Below, one piece after another: positions 37,891-49,172 of a DNA stretch of 64,000 bases. A model generated the notes under the pieces. It saw nothing but the letters and a program-made list of their open reading frames with translations. It made no database searches and was not told where the DNA came from. How positions within the stretch are numbered: position 1 is the first letter of the stretch; every line of letters starts with the position of its first letter. The stretch covers positions 767,598 to 831,597 of the forward strand of contig NC_066849.1 in assembly GCF_001640805.2 (NCBI RefSeq), in the 5' to 3' direction. Origin of the DNA: Lates calcarifer (taxonomy: Eukaryota; Chordata; Actinopteri; Centropomidae). Position numbers and translations under genes: made by a program.

Positions 37891-38564
37891 GTGATTAAGT
37901 GCATTCCCATGCTGATTTCTTTGGCTGTAGAACAGCCTTCATATTAAAGTCTGATTTTATCAATATGCTCATTAATATTTCTTTATGTGACATTGTTATG
38001 TGTAGCTCCAATTTACTTGAAACAAATTTTGTGACCTTGCTGCTTCCTGTGTTCTCTGCTTTTGATTATACTTAGCTTATCATCAGAGCTACATAGTGCC
38101 TCTGGCTGAGTGACAACACAGACAGACCCCTTAACAAATGGTCAGTCATAAAGTACAGTTAAAGGCAGAATTTAATATGGTGCAAATTGATTTTCATGAT
38201 GATTAATGGAGCAGCTGTTCTGTCAAAGATGCCAACACAGCAAAAAGCTCCACAAAGTGAGTGTTTTGTTTGGTGATTGTTTATCTTAAAATACATAGCT
38301 GAAATGTAAAAATGTGTTTTTTTTCTTATTATAGTCATTTGTTATTCTGTGTTAATAGTACCATTTCCTGTCTGCACATATAGTTTGTACACCACAATTT
38401 ATTTTAAACCTAACATGAACCTACCCATGAAATGGTTGAGTGAACTCTGACAACCTGATTATGGATTATTTGTTTAAAGAAATTCCAGTTATTAAATACA
38501 GGGTCTGTAATGTCTGTTTCAGTGTTGCAGCTGCTGTTTGGGTGAACCTGTGGACTGATCTTAC

Positions 38565-38662
38565 CTTGAGAGGCACTTGAGATTTGTAGGTTTCTGGCAC
38601 TTCCCAGGTCAGCAGGACAGAGGTTTTCGTCACAGCCTTCACACCAAAGTTCTTGGTGAACA
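38565..38662 (-). CDS. ptprf: ptprf window exon 3: first part of the last FN3 domain
   Basis: The 98-nt exon completes a valine codon and encodes [20 protein letters not shown] followed by [12 protein letters not shown]. The core [10 protein letters not shown] is the FN3 B/C-strand pattern with its conserved tryptophan; KNFxVKA..KTSVLLxWE is shared by LAR-family receptors. The acceptor is CCCCCAG (38663-38665 as CTG on plus) and the donor is AAG|GTAAGA (GT at 38563-38564). Joined to the next exon it gives PLKILYNQQS, the expected family sequence. Confidence 0.93.
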
Positions 38663-40557
38663 CTGGGGGAAGATCTGGATGATTATTAGGTGGTTACTTT
38701 AATTGTGGATATGACTGAGATGATTCAAAGTTGATGAGTTGGTGCACAAAACCTAGAAAATAATAGTTTATACCATGCACTAACATTCATCAAACTAAGA
38801 GCACAGTAACATCTGTTGATGTGTTCCCTTTTTAATTTTATTTATTTATTTTTTCTTTTTTTGATGATTTCCTTGTTGTAATGTATCAAATAATGAGTAC
38901 TGACTGAAAATGAAAATCTGGGTTTACGCTCTTTTACCAATCCATCGCTGTGAAAGAAAAGAGAGTTTCTAATGAAACTACAAAACCCATATGAGCTGAC
39001 ATTAGTAGAACCATAACACACAGAGTGGCTCATAATGTTTGAATGGCATATTGTCAGAGACTGCAACAAGCTGACTTCTCTTTTGCTAAATCAGTGTAAA
39101 GTCTGCTGTTCTAACCTATGGCAGACACAACCACAGTCCTGTTTGGGACTGTTTCATTTAATGTGTGGGTGACAGTCTGAGGTGTCTTCCATTATAAAGC
39201 TTAGGGAAGCAATTGTGCAAAACTCTCCGACAAAAGCAGGTACATTAAACTGACATACATTTGGCAGCAAAAGTGCCATAAACAGTTGTGTAACAAATGA
39301 GCTAGAGAGAGAAGTAGGATATCTGGCTCCTGTCTCAGCTCTGCACAGCTAATAACTGATACACTGTGAATGCCTGAGCTGATTGGTCTTATAAAGAAAC
39401 AGAAATGGTCTGGCACTGACAGCCCCTGTCTGAGTGGAATAGGTGTGGAGGGAGGGGGTTTCTGGAGCTATCTGAGCATCAAACATGTAGTTTGGACAGA
39501 GTATAAATCCTACTTAACTTCCCCACCCATAAAGCTGCATCCCTCAACTGCTTCCATATTGGTCTGCCTCTCCCTTGGTGGATGAGACAGTCTAAGTTCA
39601 AAATATTGAATTGAAATACTTTTGCAGACATAGATGCTGGTAAGATGATAGGTAAAAAATCATGTTTAGATGTTGAAGGTTTCCACTGGAAAGACAAAGG
39701 GCTCTATTTTCCTGCCAGCAGAAAGCCAGACAGTTTTTATTCTGTTTTCCTTGATTTGTTTTTTCTCTGCATCTGTGTCTGTGTCTCTTATCTTAACTCT
39801 TACCGCAGAAGCAGGACGGTGTCTGTGGTTCAGTTGGCAAAACCAGAGCCACAAAACACCTTGTCCTGTTTCTATTCGCTACACATTTTTTGATGTTCTG
39901 TTTGATGAGTGAGTTCCCCACAGAAACTAGAATGAAAATCTGTTCTGTGCTGTTGATTAAACACCTGTAGTCATTGAGAGTAGGTGAACAGCAGTCAGGA
40001 TCTAACAGTAATTCATGTTTTGTGAGTTATAATGCTATCATGTGGCATTATACAAACTGTACTTTATCTGGAAGAATCAAAATATTTTATCTGTCATGTC
40101 AAGACGATTATTATAGTGAGTTGCATTCACATCACAGGAGGTTAGAATATGCCCTCTGAGCAGCATCACTTCTTCAGGGCAGTCTGGACACCACAGCGAG
40201 TTGCTATCAGAAAGTGAGGAGACGGGCCTGCTGGGCAGGGGCTAGTTGGTTGGCATGCTAAGTTCTTTTCAAAGAAAAGAAGTGACAGGACTATAGGTAA
40301 AACATCACCATTGTGCCTGGTTTATGCCAACATCTGTGGTCACCAAAACTGCAAAAACACCCATGAGCATTTGGCAAGGAGATTTTGTTTGTGTTGAGGT
40401 TGCATTTGTGTTTGTTCCATATCTCAGGATATTAAGTCCTATATACAATATATATAAATCCTAAATGCAGAAATCATGGAGATATGTACAGGGTGCTAAG
40501 GTCAAAGAACTCAATCAAAGAACAATGCAGCTTTGATAAACAGGCTGTGGTTCTCAC
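38663..40557. other. ptprf intron (1.9 kb)
   Basis: I see no repeat family, microsatellite or coding relic that I can name. Open frames at 39370-39912 on both strands look incidental. Confidence 0.55.
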
Positions 40558-41139
40558 CTGGCATGGAGGTGGACATGGTCCTGCTCTGGATGCTGGGGCT
40601 GATGGGGCCTCCCCCCTTACTGGTGAAAGCCTGGACTCTGATGTCGTAGGTTGTGTCAGGTTGCAAACCTTGGACAGTCATCTGTGTTTCTGTGGTACTG
40701 TTGGTGTTGTTGTGCTGGCTATTGATATCTCGATACACCACTATGTACTTCACAATCTTCCCATTCCTCTCAGCCAGAGGAGGGGGGTCCCAGGCCAGCT
40801 GGGTGGAGGTGGCGGTCAGGCCTACCACACTCAGATTCTGGGGGTAGCTGCTGGGAATGTCCTCAGGGGTGCTGATCTCCTTCACATATTCCTCCCCATT
40901 GCCTGCTCGATTTTTGGCACACAGTTTGAAGATGTAAGTGGCTCCTTTGTAGAGGCCTGTGACTGTGAAATGGTCATCTGTCTTTCTGAAGTCTTTGATG
41001 GTATAAGCTTCCTCCTCTGCTCTCTTGAACTGCAGCTGGTATCCCACATGCTCCCCCACCATCTCCTTAGGGGGCTGCCACTGGATCAGAGCAGTGTTCC
41101 CTATGGTAGTGCTGATCATCATAGTGGGCTTCCCAGGCA
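40558..41139 (-). CDS. ptprf: ptprf window exon 2: two fibronectin type III domains
   Basis: The 582-nt exon (193 codons plus split ends) is the largest in the window. The first FN3 domain runs from PGKPTMMISTTIGNTALIQW to KEISTPEDIPSS and the second from YPQNLSVVGLTATSTQLAWD to SPSIQSRTM. Both show the FN3 pattern: the B-strand tryptophan (ALIQW, QLAW) and the tyrosine-corner block (LYKGATYIFKLCAKNRAG, LQPDTTYDIRVQAFTSKG). Potential N-glycosylation sites are NLS, NNT and NST. The acceptor is TTCTAG (AG read from 41140-41141) and the donor is CAG|GTGAGA (GT at 40556-40557). FN3 domains form the stalk of the receptor outside the cell. Confidence 0.95.
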
Positions 41140-42496
41140 CTAGAATACAAGACATATTCTCCAAAATCTGCAATCAGTCTTGTTAACTCCTACGTCACAA
41201 AATTCACGGAGCACTAAAAAAATGCATTTTTTTTTTCCATCGGTGGTACTGTCCTAGTTACGGAGAATTGTTGCTAAAATATCTCATAAATACAAGGTAA
41301 TGATAGGTGGCCACCTGCATTGTATCAGGAAAGTAACTGTTGCAGTAATATCATTAAAAAATAGGCCAGGCAGGGCAACAAGCATGAGCAGTCAGATGAT
41401 CATACAGGTTGTAAACAAGCTAAAAGTTTGCCAAGACAGATTAACTATCACATTCTCTGGAGGTGAAACTGGAGGTGAAAATACCCATGTCACAAGAAAC
41501 GTCTGCATGAGCAACTGAGTGGTAAGTGGCCTGTTACCTGCAGAGGATGTTTAGAGGAGACTCTTTGAGGTAGAAGTTTAACATTCACCATGATTCCTCC
41601 TAACCATGCTCACAACATAACCTATGGAAGCACAGGCGGGAACAACAAAAATAGACATCTACATCCCCTGGGCTTAAATCTCTCCAGATATCAATGAAAC
41701 TCAATTCTTCAAGCCTTACCCATTATTTGACTTTCAAAGTAGGACCTTAATCTTAAAACAGGTTCAGTATGCTGTTGAAATCTGCTACAATCAGTAAAAT
41801 GCCTTATGCCTTTTCTAATACTAAATCAAATCTGCTTTTCAAAAATTGTGGGCTACTGTTATTTGGGGCATATTTTTATATTTGTATTCTTTTTCATATT
41901 ATATTTATCTTTATGTATATTTTTTTAGATGATTTATTCATTGCTGTTAAAGGGAACCATATGCAATGAAATTTTGTTCAATTGTGCACTGTCCGGTGTA
42001 GTTGTGAATAACAATAAAGACGTTTTGAGAGTTTGAGAGTTGAGATAGATCCAAACTCTGTTTACTGTGTAATTAATCAAGACATCTTCCCTCTTTGACC
42101 CTACATGAAGAGTCGATACAGAATTGGGATGATCTACATATGTATCAATACTGCCACACCACTCATTTGTCCAGACGTATGAGAGAAATAGAAAAAAGTT
42201 GAGGCCATTAATTTAAGTAAAGGCATTTTGCAATTAATCTGTTTGAGCAGGTCCCTTTTTTTCCTTGTTTTTGGAGGGCTGTCCAGCCCCTTGACATTAT
42301 ATGTAACCACTGCACAACCTGACATATTAGACTGATGGAGTTAATACCAAATAAACAGGCATAATAAATTACTGTCGTTTGCAGACAGAATGTGTTACTC
42401 CTTCACAGCTGACCAGCTGTATGTGTGACTGTTGGTGCAAAATGTTAAGACTCCACTGTACACATGCACACACATAAATCCACAGACAACACATAC
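41140..42496. other. ptprf intron (1.4 kb) with LINE debris
   Basis: A possible LINE-type tail (TTTTGTTCAATTGTGCACTG then CAATAAAG) lies at about 41965-42025 on the plus strand, and an L1-like endonuclease relic lies at 42125-42325 on the minus strand. Nothing else is recognised. Confidence 0.5.
42125..42325 (-). pseudogene. L1-like LINE endonuclease N-terminal relic
   Basis: A minus-strand frame reads VVTYNVKGLDSPPKTRKKRD followed by LLKQINCK, and after a gap SHTSGQMSGVAVLI. NVKGLxSPxKRKK at the start and SGxxxGVAVLI some 45 residues later match the first strands of the AP-type endonuclease of L1-like LINEs. The normal residues in between, including the ETH block, are lost. It is an inactive fragment, on the same strand as ptprf. 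Confidence 0.6.
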
Positions 42497-42614
42497 CTGC
42501 TCCTGTGGTGGTGACAACCTTGGCCTTGCTGCGAGCTCCATCGCCTTTGGTGGTATATGCAGCCACAGTCAAAGAGTAGGTAGTCTCTGGAAGCAGACCT
42601 GTTATAATGGCCTC
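42497..42614 (-). CDS. ptprf: ptprf window exon 1: end of an FN3 domain (probably FN3-5)
   Basis: The 118-nt exon starts in phase 0 and encodes [20 protein letters not shown] followed by [19 protein letters not shown]. This is the E-to-G strand half of an FN3 domain with the tyrosine corner (LPETTYSL). By its position before the two following FN3 domains it corresponds to the fifth FN3 of PTPRF. The acceptor is ATGCAG (42615-42617 as CTG on plus) and the donor is GCAG|GTATGTG (GT at 42495-42496). The exon with the first half of this domain is not recognised anywhere up to 64000. The LTR retrotransposon begins 1.14 kb upstream in the same orientation. Confidence 0.93.
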
Positions 42615-43753
42615 CTGCATGGCACAGAGATGCAGAGGAGGAGAAAATGAGAAGAGAGAAAAAAAATAAATGGAGACATAGTGAGAGATGGAGACAGAGA
42701 GAAAAGGGAAACAGCATTCAGCTTGAGACAACATCCTCAGCTGGATTGGTGTGTTGTCAGCCGGTAACTGTGCCAGGCACTCAGGCACAGCAGACAAGAC
42801 AAGTAAATGCCTGATGAAGGTCATGGATTCATGTTCTTGACTGTATGATTAGATGGTGTACAAGCTCAGTGGAACCATGAAGAGAAAAATAACATACTAC
42901 CTTGATCACATATCAGCTCCTATAAGTAGGTATGGCATAGATGGGTTTATAGATGCTCCTGACCCCTTACCCACTAATCAGTGACATTTGTGATTAGGAA
43001 ACACATGACCAGACATGTTGGAAACTAACTGACAATTTATCCAGACAATGGTGGTAAGCACATCTAAATGATGGAAATATAGTAATATAAGTTGTAGCAA
43101 GGAGTGGATCTATAAATTGTGATGGATTCTTACTTAACAGGCAGTAATTTAACTGTTCCTTTATTACCTCTTCCAAATAAGTCTGACTAACCTGGAGGCA
43201 TGTTTACAACCGATCACATCATCTAATTCCTTGTGTTGTCCTAGATGTCAGTAATACATCTAATTTGGTAAGTACAATGTTATTTCAGTCAGGCAACTCA
43301 GCTGAAACAGAATTTTAAAATTAGAATATGTACGGAGTTGATTCAAATTGGCTGCTAGACTCTAACCTCATCACTCCATCACTGCATGGATAGACTGAGC
43401 TCAGTTCAGCAGGAAATGGTGAGAGATGATAATAATTTCACGCAAAGGTGGTGTCCTATGGGGGGTGGATGGGTGTCAGCATTAGGAACATATTTTATAT
43501 TTCTCATCAACATATTATAAACAGAAACACATGTACCTTTTAACAACATCCTTGAACATACATTTGAAAGCACACAAAGGCAAACACACAGCAGTAGACA
43601 CATATCAAACTTCATATTCCCACAAACATCAGAGAGCACATGTTCATACATGTCGTTCCACTGTTCAAAAAGCTGTGTCAACAAAGCAACATGTATGATC
43701 TGTCAGCTGCTAGAAGTCTATTAAAAAGCTTGGAAAAGACCCTTTTCACTAAG
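42615..43753. other. Intron segment between ptprf window exon 1 and the LTR element
   Basis: No exon, repeat family or coding relic is recognised. Confidence 0.55.
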
Positions 43754-43757
43754 ATAG
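43754..43757. repeat. Target-site duplication, left copy (ATAG)
   Basis: The four bases directly outside the left LTR match the four directly outside the right LTR (51168-51171). A 4-bp duplication is short for Ty3/gypsy, which usually makes 5, but both flanks agree with LTRs ending TG..CA. Confidence 0.75.
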
Positions 43758-43807
43758 TGTTACACCACTCAGGCTGCGACGGTATTGGTGTAGAGAAAAC
43801 GTTCACT

Positions 43808-43813
43808 TTTATT
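43808..43813 (-). promoter_or_regulatory. AATAAA polyadenylation signal in the 3' LTR
   Basis: On the minus strand the LTR reads AGAATAAAAGTG some 50 bases before its end, the expected place for the signal that ends the element's RNA. The gene is transcribed in the same direction, so ptprf pre-mRNA carries it too. Confidence 0.7.
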
Positions 43814-43981
43814 CTTCTCCTGCAGGACTAATGGCAACATATAGCAAACTGTCGAAACTCGGTCGGGCACACACACACACACACTCTCTCTGGGCGCTCA
43901 CTCACAACTCCAAGAAGAGAAAAAAGAAAACTTATCCTCCTTCTTCTAGGCTGGCAGCAATTCACCACAGATTGTTTTTCT

Positions 43982-43995
43982 CTGCCCCCTACTGG
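43982..43995 (-). promoter_or_regulatory. CTCF core-motif match in the 3' LTR
   Basis: The minus strand reads CCAGTAGGGGGCAG, which fits the vertebrate CTCF core consensus CCASYAGRKGGCRS at all 14 positions. The same sequence is in the other LTR (51056-51069). Confidence 0.6.
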
Positions 43996-44094
43996 CGGGT
44001 GTAATTACACTCACTCTGACAGCAACTAAAAATGCCTGTATATTCTTAAGTGACATCTTAAATGAATAAAACTAATAACACTCAGGTGCTACAA

Positions 44095-44103
44095 TCCTCC
44101 CCT
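44095..44103 (-). other. Polypurine tract
   Basis: On the minus strand AGGGGAGGA lies one base before the TG of the 3' LTR. This is where plus-strand DNA synthesis is primed in LTR retrotransposons. Confidence 0.85.
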
Positions 44104-44882
44104 GCAAAATAAATGTTGTCCTCAACATTGACACTAAGTTGCAGTACAATTTTAACTATGGGATATAATATCAATACTTAACTTATAACAATAAAGGTAA
44201 TATTCTAGGTTTAACATAACATAGTGACAACAGTTTTCCTTTGAAAGTTACAAATAAGTAAATGGTTTAAGTGCATTTCAATAGGTTTTACTATAAAAGT
44301 GCATTGCTATTATATACCATGTGATCACATCACACTCTACTCTTAACCAGCACCACAGTGTTTGAATTCAGGAATAATCTAACTCTAAGCAATTGTAACA
44401 ATAGCACAGTACTACGTTAATGCTCTGAAACAAAAACATTTCTGTCACTTCACTATACACTCCATGGAGACTTCTGACTTGTATAGATACGCATGTACCA
44501 AAAATATTCCATTTACATTATTTCTGTGCCTTACTTAATCCCAAACTATCTAGAGTATGACTAGAACTTCCCAAATACCTTACTCAGATTTAAGTAACAT
44601 CTGGAAAACAATTTACAAAGCATATTTTTGCTTGATTAACCAAGTAAATGTAAACAACAATCACATCACAGTAGTTAACTCCACATCACATTCAGTTCTC
44701 AAATTCACATTTGGTTTTTTTTTCTTTGTTTGCTTTTCCCCCACACTTTGTTTATCTCATTAACTCTTATTGTCCCTTTACATTCATAATGGACAATGAC
44801 CACTCAGTTCACAAACAGTCCATGTCACTGTGTCCATTCTTCACAGAATAATCTGTAACAGTCCATATTGTACCTCAGTTTT
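44104..44882 (-). other. Non-coding tail of the retrotransposon
   Basis: About 780 bp between the end of the integrase frame and the polypurine tract. It is AT-rich and has no open frame of note. In particular I see no signal peptide, glycosylation-rich or membrane-anchored frame that would suggest an env gene. Confidence 0.7.
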
Positions 44883-45326
44883 TCAGTAGAATCCGGCAGG
44901 GACAAGAGTTGGACAAACCAGATGTGTTCCAAACATCTGTGAAGGTAGCCAAGGCTGAGGTTCTGTTTCAGGAGGTTCTGTTTCAGGAGTAATGGGAGGT
45001 GCAACATTTTGCTCTTCAGGCTGGTGGTGATGGTGCCTCAGTCTACAAGCCCAATAGCATTCCTCTACATCAGAGCTCTCTGAATCCTCCAATGTTTTAC
45101 TTGATTTATTCTCCTTTAGTCTTTCTTTCTTTTGTTGAGCTGGTTCTTGAAGTGGCAACGCGTTACATGGCATCAACATGTTGCGATGGAGGATTCTGCC
45201 CCTCCCTGTGCCACGTTCAGGTTTCACCTCATAGACTGGGCTGTCTTTCCCCTTTTGTGAAACCACAATGTGTATTTGGTCCTCCCAGTATGAGCGCAAT
45301 TTTCCTGGTCCCCCGCGCTCTGACAT
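44883..45326 (-). pseudogene. Integrase C-terminal domain, out of frame with the core
   Basis: The frame begins MSERGGPGKLRSYWEDQIHI and continues to YEVKPERGTGRGRILHRNML, followed by a charged tail with a run of four histidines, and ends at a stop at 44883. GGPGKLR..YWE..Y.VKPE..RxLHRN is the GPF/Y-like C-terminal domain of this group of fish gypsy integrases. The integrase core frame (45224-46963) drifts out of register near 45381, where one base appears to be missing, so the two parts are not joined in this copy. Confidence 0.85.
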
Positions 45327-46963
45327 GTTCTGAACAAGGACCCTGTCACCTGGGAAAGTACTGAACTTTGTCTCTTTTGGTCATAATACATTTTTCCTCT
45401 TGCTGTAGTCTTTTTGATGGTTTTGGACACAATGTCATATGCTTCTTTCATCTGCTGCTGCCATTTTTGAGCATATTCCTGGTGTGAATTACATCCTTCC
45501 TCCTCATTTATTCCAAAGATCAGATCAATTGGCAAACGGGGATTTCTACCAAAAAGCAAATAGAAAGGAGAATATCCTGTTGCCTCACTGGTTGTGCAGT
45601 TGTAAGCATGTACAACTTTACTCACATAGTCACTCCAGTTTCCCTTTTTCTCCTCATCCAAAGTCCGCAGCATTGATAACAAGGTGCGATTAAATCTTTC
45701 AGCTGGGTTCCCTTGTGGATGATAAGGAGTCGTCTTCGAGTTGTTCATTCCAGTGTATTTCTGCAGTCGTCTGAATAACTGGTTCTCAAATTCTTTACCT
45801 TGATCATGATGTATTTTAGCAGGGAAGCCGAATTTGAGAGAAAAATCATTAAAGATTTTTTTTGCTGCTGTTTTGCCTGATTTGTTACGGGTTGGGTAGG
45901 CTTGGGCAAAGTTAGTGAAGTTGTCGATAATCACTAAAATATACTCATACCCTCCCCTGCTTTTTTCAGGGTGAAGATAGTCTATAGAGACAATTTCAAA
46001 CGGTGCTGTTGCAGGTACATGACACATAGGGGCCCTGGTATGTACAGTAGGTTTTTTCTGAATGTTGCATTTACAAACTTGGGTGATAAAAAACTCAATG
46101 TCTTTTTGCATACCAGGCCAATAAAACCTCTGTCTAGCCAGGTGTACTACACGTTCAACCCCCAGGTGTCCCATTTCACAATGAAGGTACATATACACAA
46201 CTGCTTTGTACTTTTCTGGAAGCACAATTTGAGTACAAGTTGCTGTTTTACGCTTCAACAGACCCTCTTCAGAAACATACAGTCTTTTCCATTCATGTAA
46301 GAGTTGCTTGGTTTTATTTGTTTCCATACCCGTGATCCTTCTGTCTGGCTTTACTCCAGATGCTTTCAGTTGGAGTACATGGGATATAACAGGATCTTGA
46401 GACTGTGCTTGTAGTAACTCTTGCTGTGTTACTTTTATGTCTGGCTGGTTGTCTGCAGCGAAGTCCTGAACATGTGGGCTGCAGGTAATGGCTGAAATCC
46501 AGTCCATTTCATGTTGTTTTTGTGTTTCGACTGAGCTGAATATCGCACTTAACACTTCAGGAGAGCACTGCTCTGTACACTCGCTCATGTATGAGTCCAT
46601 ACTTACAGGTGTGCGGGACAGGAAATCTGCGTCCGTATTTATTTTTCCTGGACGGTACTTCAGTGTGATGTTGAAGTCGGCAAGCTCAGACACCCAGCGA
46701 TGTCCGGTCGCATTCAGTTTAGCTGTGCTCAAAACATAAGTAACAGGATTGTTATCACAGTAGACTGTTACAGAGGGGGCATAAAACAAATAGTCTCTGA
46801 ACCTGTCTGTAACAGCCCATTTGAGCACTAAAAACTCAAGTTTCCCTGAGTGTAAGCGGTAGTTTTTTTCTGCTGGTGTCAATGTTCGTGAGCCGTACCC
46901 AATAACTCTGAGTATGCCTTCCTGCCTCTGATACAAGACTGCTCCCAGCCCTTGTTCTGACAC
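45224..46963 (-). pseudogene. RNase H and integrase core of pol
   Basis: The open frame begins at SEQGLGAVLYQRQ, just inside the RNase H domain, whose first catalytic aspartate lies in the broken segment upstream. RNase H blocks LEFLVLKWAV, YCDNNPVTYV and RPGKINTDADFLSR follow within about 120 residues. The integrase zinc-binding region is HCEMGH ... CKC at about residues 258-300. The catalytic core has aspartates in VSIDYL and HHDQGKEF and glutamate in GNPAERFN, with 34 residues between the last two rather than the canonical 35. The final 45 residues or so, after DQKR near 45381, are read out of frame and are not integrase. Confidence 0.9.
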
Positions 46964-47006
46964 ATCAATATGAAGAACAAAGGATCTTCAAACCTTGGAT
47001 ACGCCA

Positions 47007-47426
47007 TTACAGGTGGTTAGTCAGGACATCGACTAGATAGTTCAAAGCTTTCTGGTGATCATTCCACACTATTTTCTGATGTGGGGGGAGCTGTCCCACA
47101 CCTGCTGACCGAAAGGTGGGCTTCGATTCGGGACTTGGGGTTACATCTGTTGAGAGAAGGTCATATAAACACTTTGCACGACGAGAAAAGTCCTGTACAT
47201 AGCTTCGATAATACCCCAGGAAACCCAGAAGTTTACGCAGCTCTTTAATGTTTGTAGGGGGTGTATTCTTCAGTGCTTGTACAGCCGCTATTTCTCCATT
47301 GTCCATCCTGTAGCCTTCAGCTGAGATTACTCTGCCAACATAACGTACTTCATTTTTGAACAGGTCACATTTGTCTGGCCTCAGCTTGATTCCCCAAGCT
47401 TGCTGTCGTTTGAGGACAGCTCTCAC
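47007..47426 (-). pseudogene. Reverse transcriptase thumb/connection segment of pol
   Basis: The frame reads RAVLKRQQAWGIKLRPDKCD, then LFKNEVRYVGRVISAEGYRM, then LRKLLGFLGYYRSYVQDFSR. These are the conserved gypsy RT blocks following the catalytic YLDD. The stop at 47007-47009 is produced by a one-base shift: an open stretch continues in the next frame, and a second shift near 46980 leads into RNase H. The piece is bounded by breaks on both sides. Confidence 0.88.
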
Positions 47427-47460
47427 ATCCTCACGTGCTGTGTGAATGTTTTACTGTAGA

Positions 47461-48927
47461 CTAAGACATCGTCCAAGTATGGAATGCATATTTTGTCTCT
47501 GAGACCTTCCAGGCTCTCTTCCATACTACGCTGAAAAGCGGAGGGTGCATTTGTGAGACCAAATGGAATTCTGTTCCATTCGTATAGCCCCCATGGGGTG
47601 GTGAAAGCAGTGAATTTCTTTGAGTCCTCACTGATACTCCCTTGATGATAAGCTTTGCCTTGGTCAAGTACACTGAACCAAGCGTTTCCACCAAGACCAT
47701 CAAGTATCTCCTGTATGCGTGGTATGGGGTGCCTATCTGGGATTGTCTTTTTGTTAAGCCCCTGTAGTCAATACAAAGTCTTAGACTACCATCTCTCTTT
47801 CTCACGCAAACCACTGCTGCTGCATATGGGGAGGTGGATTTGCGGATGAAGCCTTTGTTTAACAAGTCCTGAATGTGGTTCTTAACCTCATCATACAATG
47901 GACGAGGTATGGCATTGTAGGTTTTGGCAACTGGGACCTCATCAGTTAGCTTAATGTCCATTTTCAGGTTTTTAATGTAGCCTACCTCATCTCTGTGTCT
48001 GGCAAATGCTCTCGATTCCTCCCTGAGCATTTGTTTGACCACAACTTGTTGTTCGCTGGTCAGGTGGTCCACATTGACAGGTGGATCAAACAGTTTCTCT
48101 TGGGGATCACCTTGAGGCAGTTTTGTGGTGAAGCATAGTGGAGTCTGAGAATTTTCAACAACTACAGAATTAACCTGGTGTTCCCCTGGGTACACTGGGT
48201 AACAGTCTGTGATTCTCTGTATGCTCCCTACCACAGTTTTGCTTGGCAGCGTGATGTCATGTTGTGTGGTATTTCTCACATAAATGTGCACTTTACGTGA
48301 GGAGCAGGAAATACTTATCAGCTGACAGGTGATTTTGAGTCCTTCATCCAATGACAGGTTCTCCTCAGGTTCAAAGAGCATTTCAGTTTTCACTTTCAGG
48401 CCTGTTTTGACAGGACAGGTAATGCACTTCATTTGTCCTCCTGGAACTACAACAGACGTATGTCCTGTTCTGACAAGGTAAGTAGCATTCTCGTTTGTAG
48501 CTCCCTGAATGAGATTTAGCAATGCTTCGGCTTTTCCTGATCCCAGTCTTAATGAATTCCTAAGTAATGCAACTCTTTCACTGGGTTGGACCTGATCCTC
48601 TCTATTTATTAACATCTCCTCAATGGCATTAAAACCTATTATAGGCTTCTGCACAATGTCCCTGCTCACTAGTATTGGAACTAGTATTTCACCAGACTTT
48701 GCCTCTTTAGCTTTTGGATCACACAGACTGAAACTGACTGGGACCCAGCCCTGAAAAGGAATCTCTGAGCCGTTGGCAGCCCTTAAGTCCAGCAGTTCAT
48801 CATCACTTAGCAAGTCACTGATGGGACGGATTTCTATGTCAGGTAAGTTTTGGGACTTCCATGTCTCACTCATGATGGACACTTGTGCGCCTGTGTCCCA
48901 CAGGGCTTGAGTCTTAACACTGTTCAT
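47461..48927 (-). pseudogene. Protease and N-terminal reverse transcriptase of pol
   Basis: The frame starts with ATG at 48927 and shows [10 protein letters not shown] within the first 18 residues, the aspartic protease active site (D11-T-G). After a linker of roughly 300 residues the RT begins: [49 protein letters not shown]. At about residue 389 (near 47760) one base is missing and the remaining 100 residues are out of frame. The true RT continues in the next frame and includes the catalytic YLDD at 47468-47479. The segment is also cut off from the gag-pol start by an in-frame TAA at 48928-48930. Confidence 0.9.
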
Positions 48928-49172
48928 TTAACACCAGACAAGACATTTTTTTCCTACCAGCTGTGCCACTTGTTTGCGTTTTGTACAAGGGGTGTGCGAG
49001 TGAGAAGGCTGGCCTCCTTTACGTTTCACATTTGACTTTGAAGGTGCTGAGGGGTGATAGGTGGGTGTCTTTTTTTCTTCCCTCTCTACTGTGCACAAGT
49101 TTACAGTCTTTGGGTCATTTTGGGACTTCAGCTTTGAGGTCATGGCACGTCCCTCCGTCACAACCTCTGCTA
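48928..49172 (-). pseudogene. Start of pol, entered from gag by -1 frameshift
   Basis: After the slippery site the -1 frame reads GKLAEVVTEGRAMTSKLKSQ and runs as a lysine- and serine-rich linker to VAQLVGKKCLV, the usual lead-in to a gypsy protease. It stops at TAA (48928-48930) immediately before the ATG of the protease frame, in the same register. The linker is basic and low in conserved motifs, as expected between nucleocapsid and protease. Confidence 0.8.

Larger units (their letters stand above)
36646..38564. other. ptprf intron (1.9 kb) rich in dispersed repeats
   Basis: Three repeat fragments occupy the middle: 36950-37055, 37205-37460 and 37770-37890 (listed separately). The outer parts hold nothing recognisable. 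Confidence 0.6.
43758..44093 (-). repeat. 3' LTR of the gypsy-type element
   Basis: It is 336 bp, bounded by TG and CA. Compared with the other LTR it has G for A in GCGACGGTATTGG, a 9-nt instead of 11-nt variant just before ACGTTC, and a CA run (43868-43884) four bases longer; everything else looks identical. It includes a sense AATAAA (43808-43813) and a CTCF-type motif (43982-43995). Confidence 0.93.

Noticed and set aside
44104..44882. Possible env gene after integrase
   Set aside because: No open frame of useful size, no signal peptide and no membrane segment, so the element is treated as a retrotransposon without env.
48946..48952. A7 run as a second programmed frameshift site before the protease
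   Set aside because: A -1 slip avoids the TAA but reaches another stop within about a dozen codons and does not enter the protease frame; a +1 slip also stops at once.
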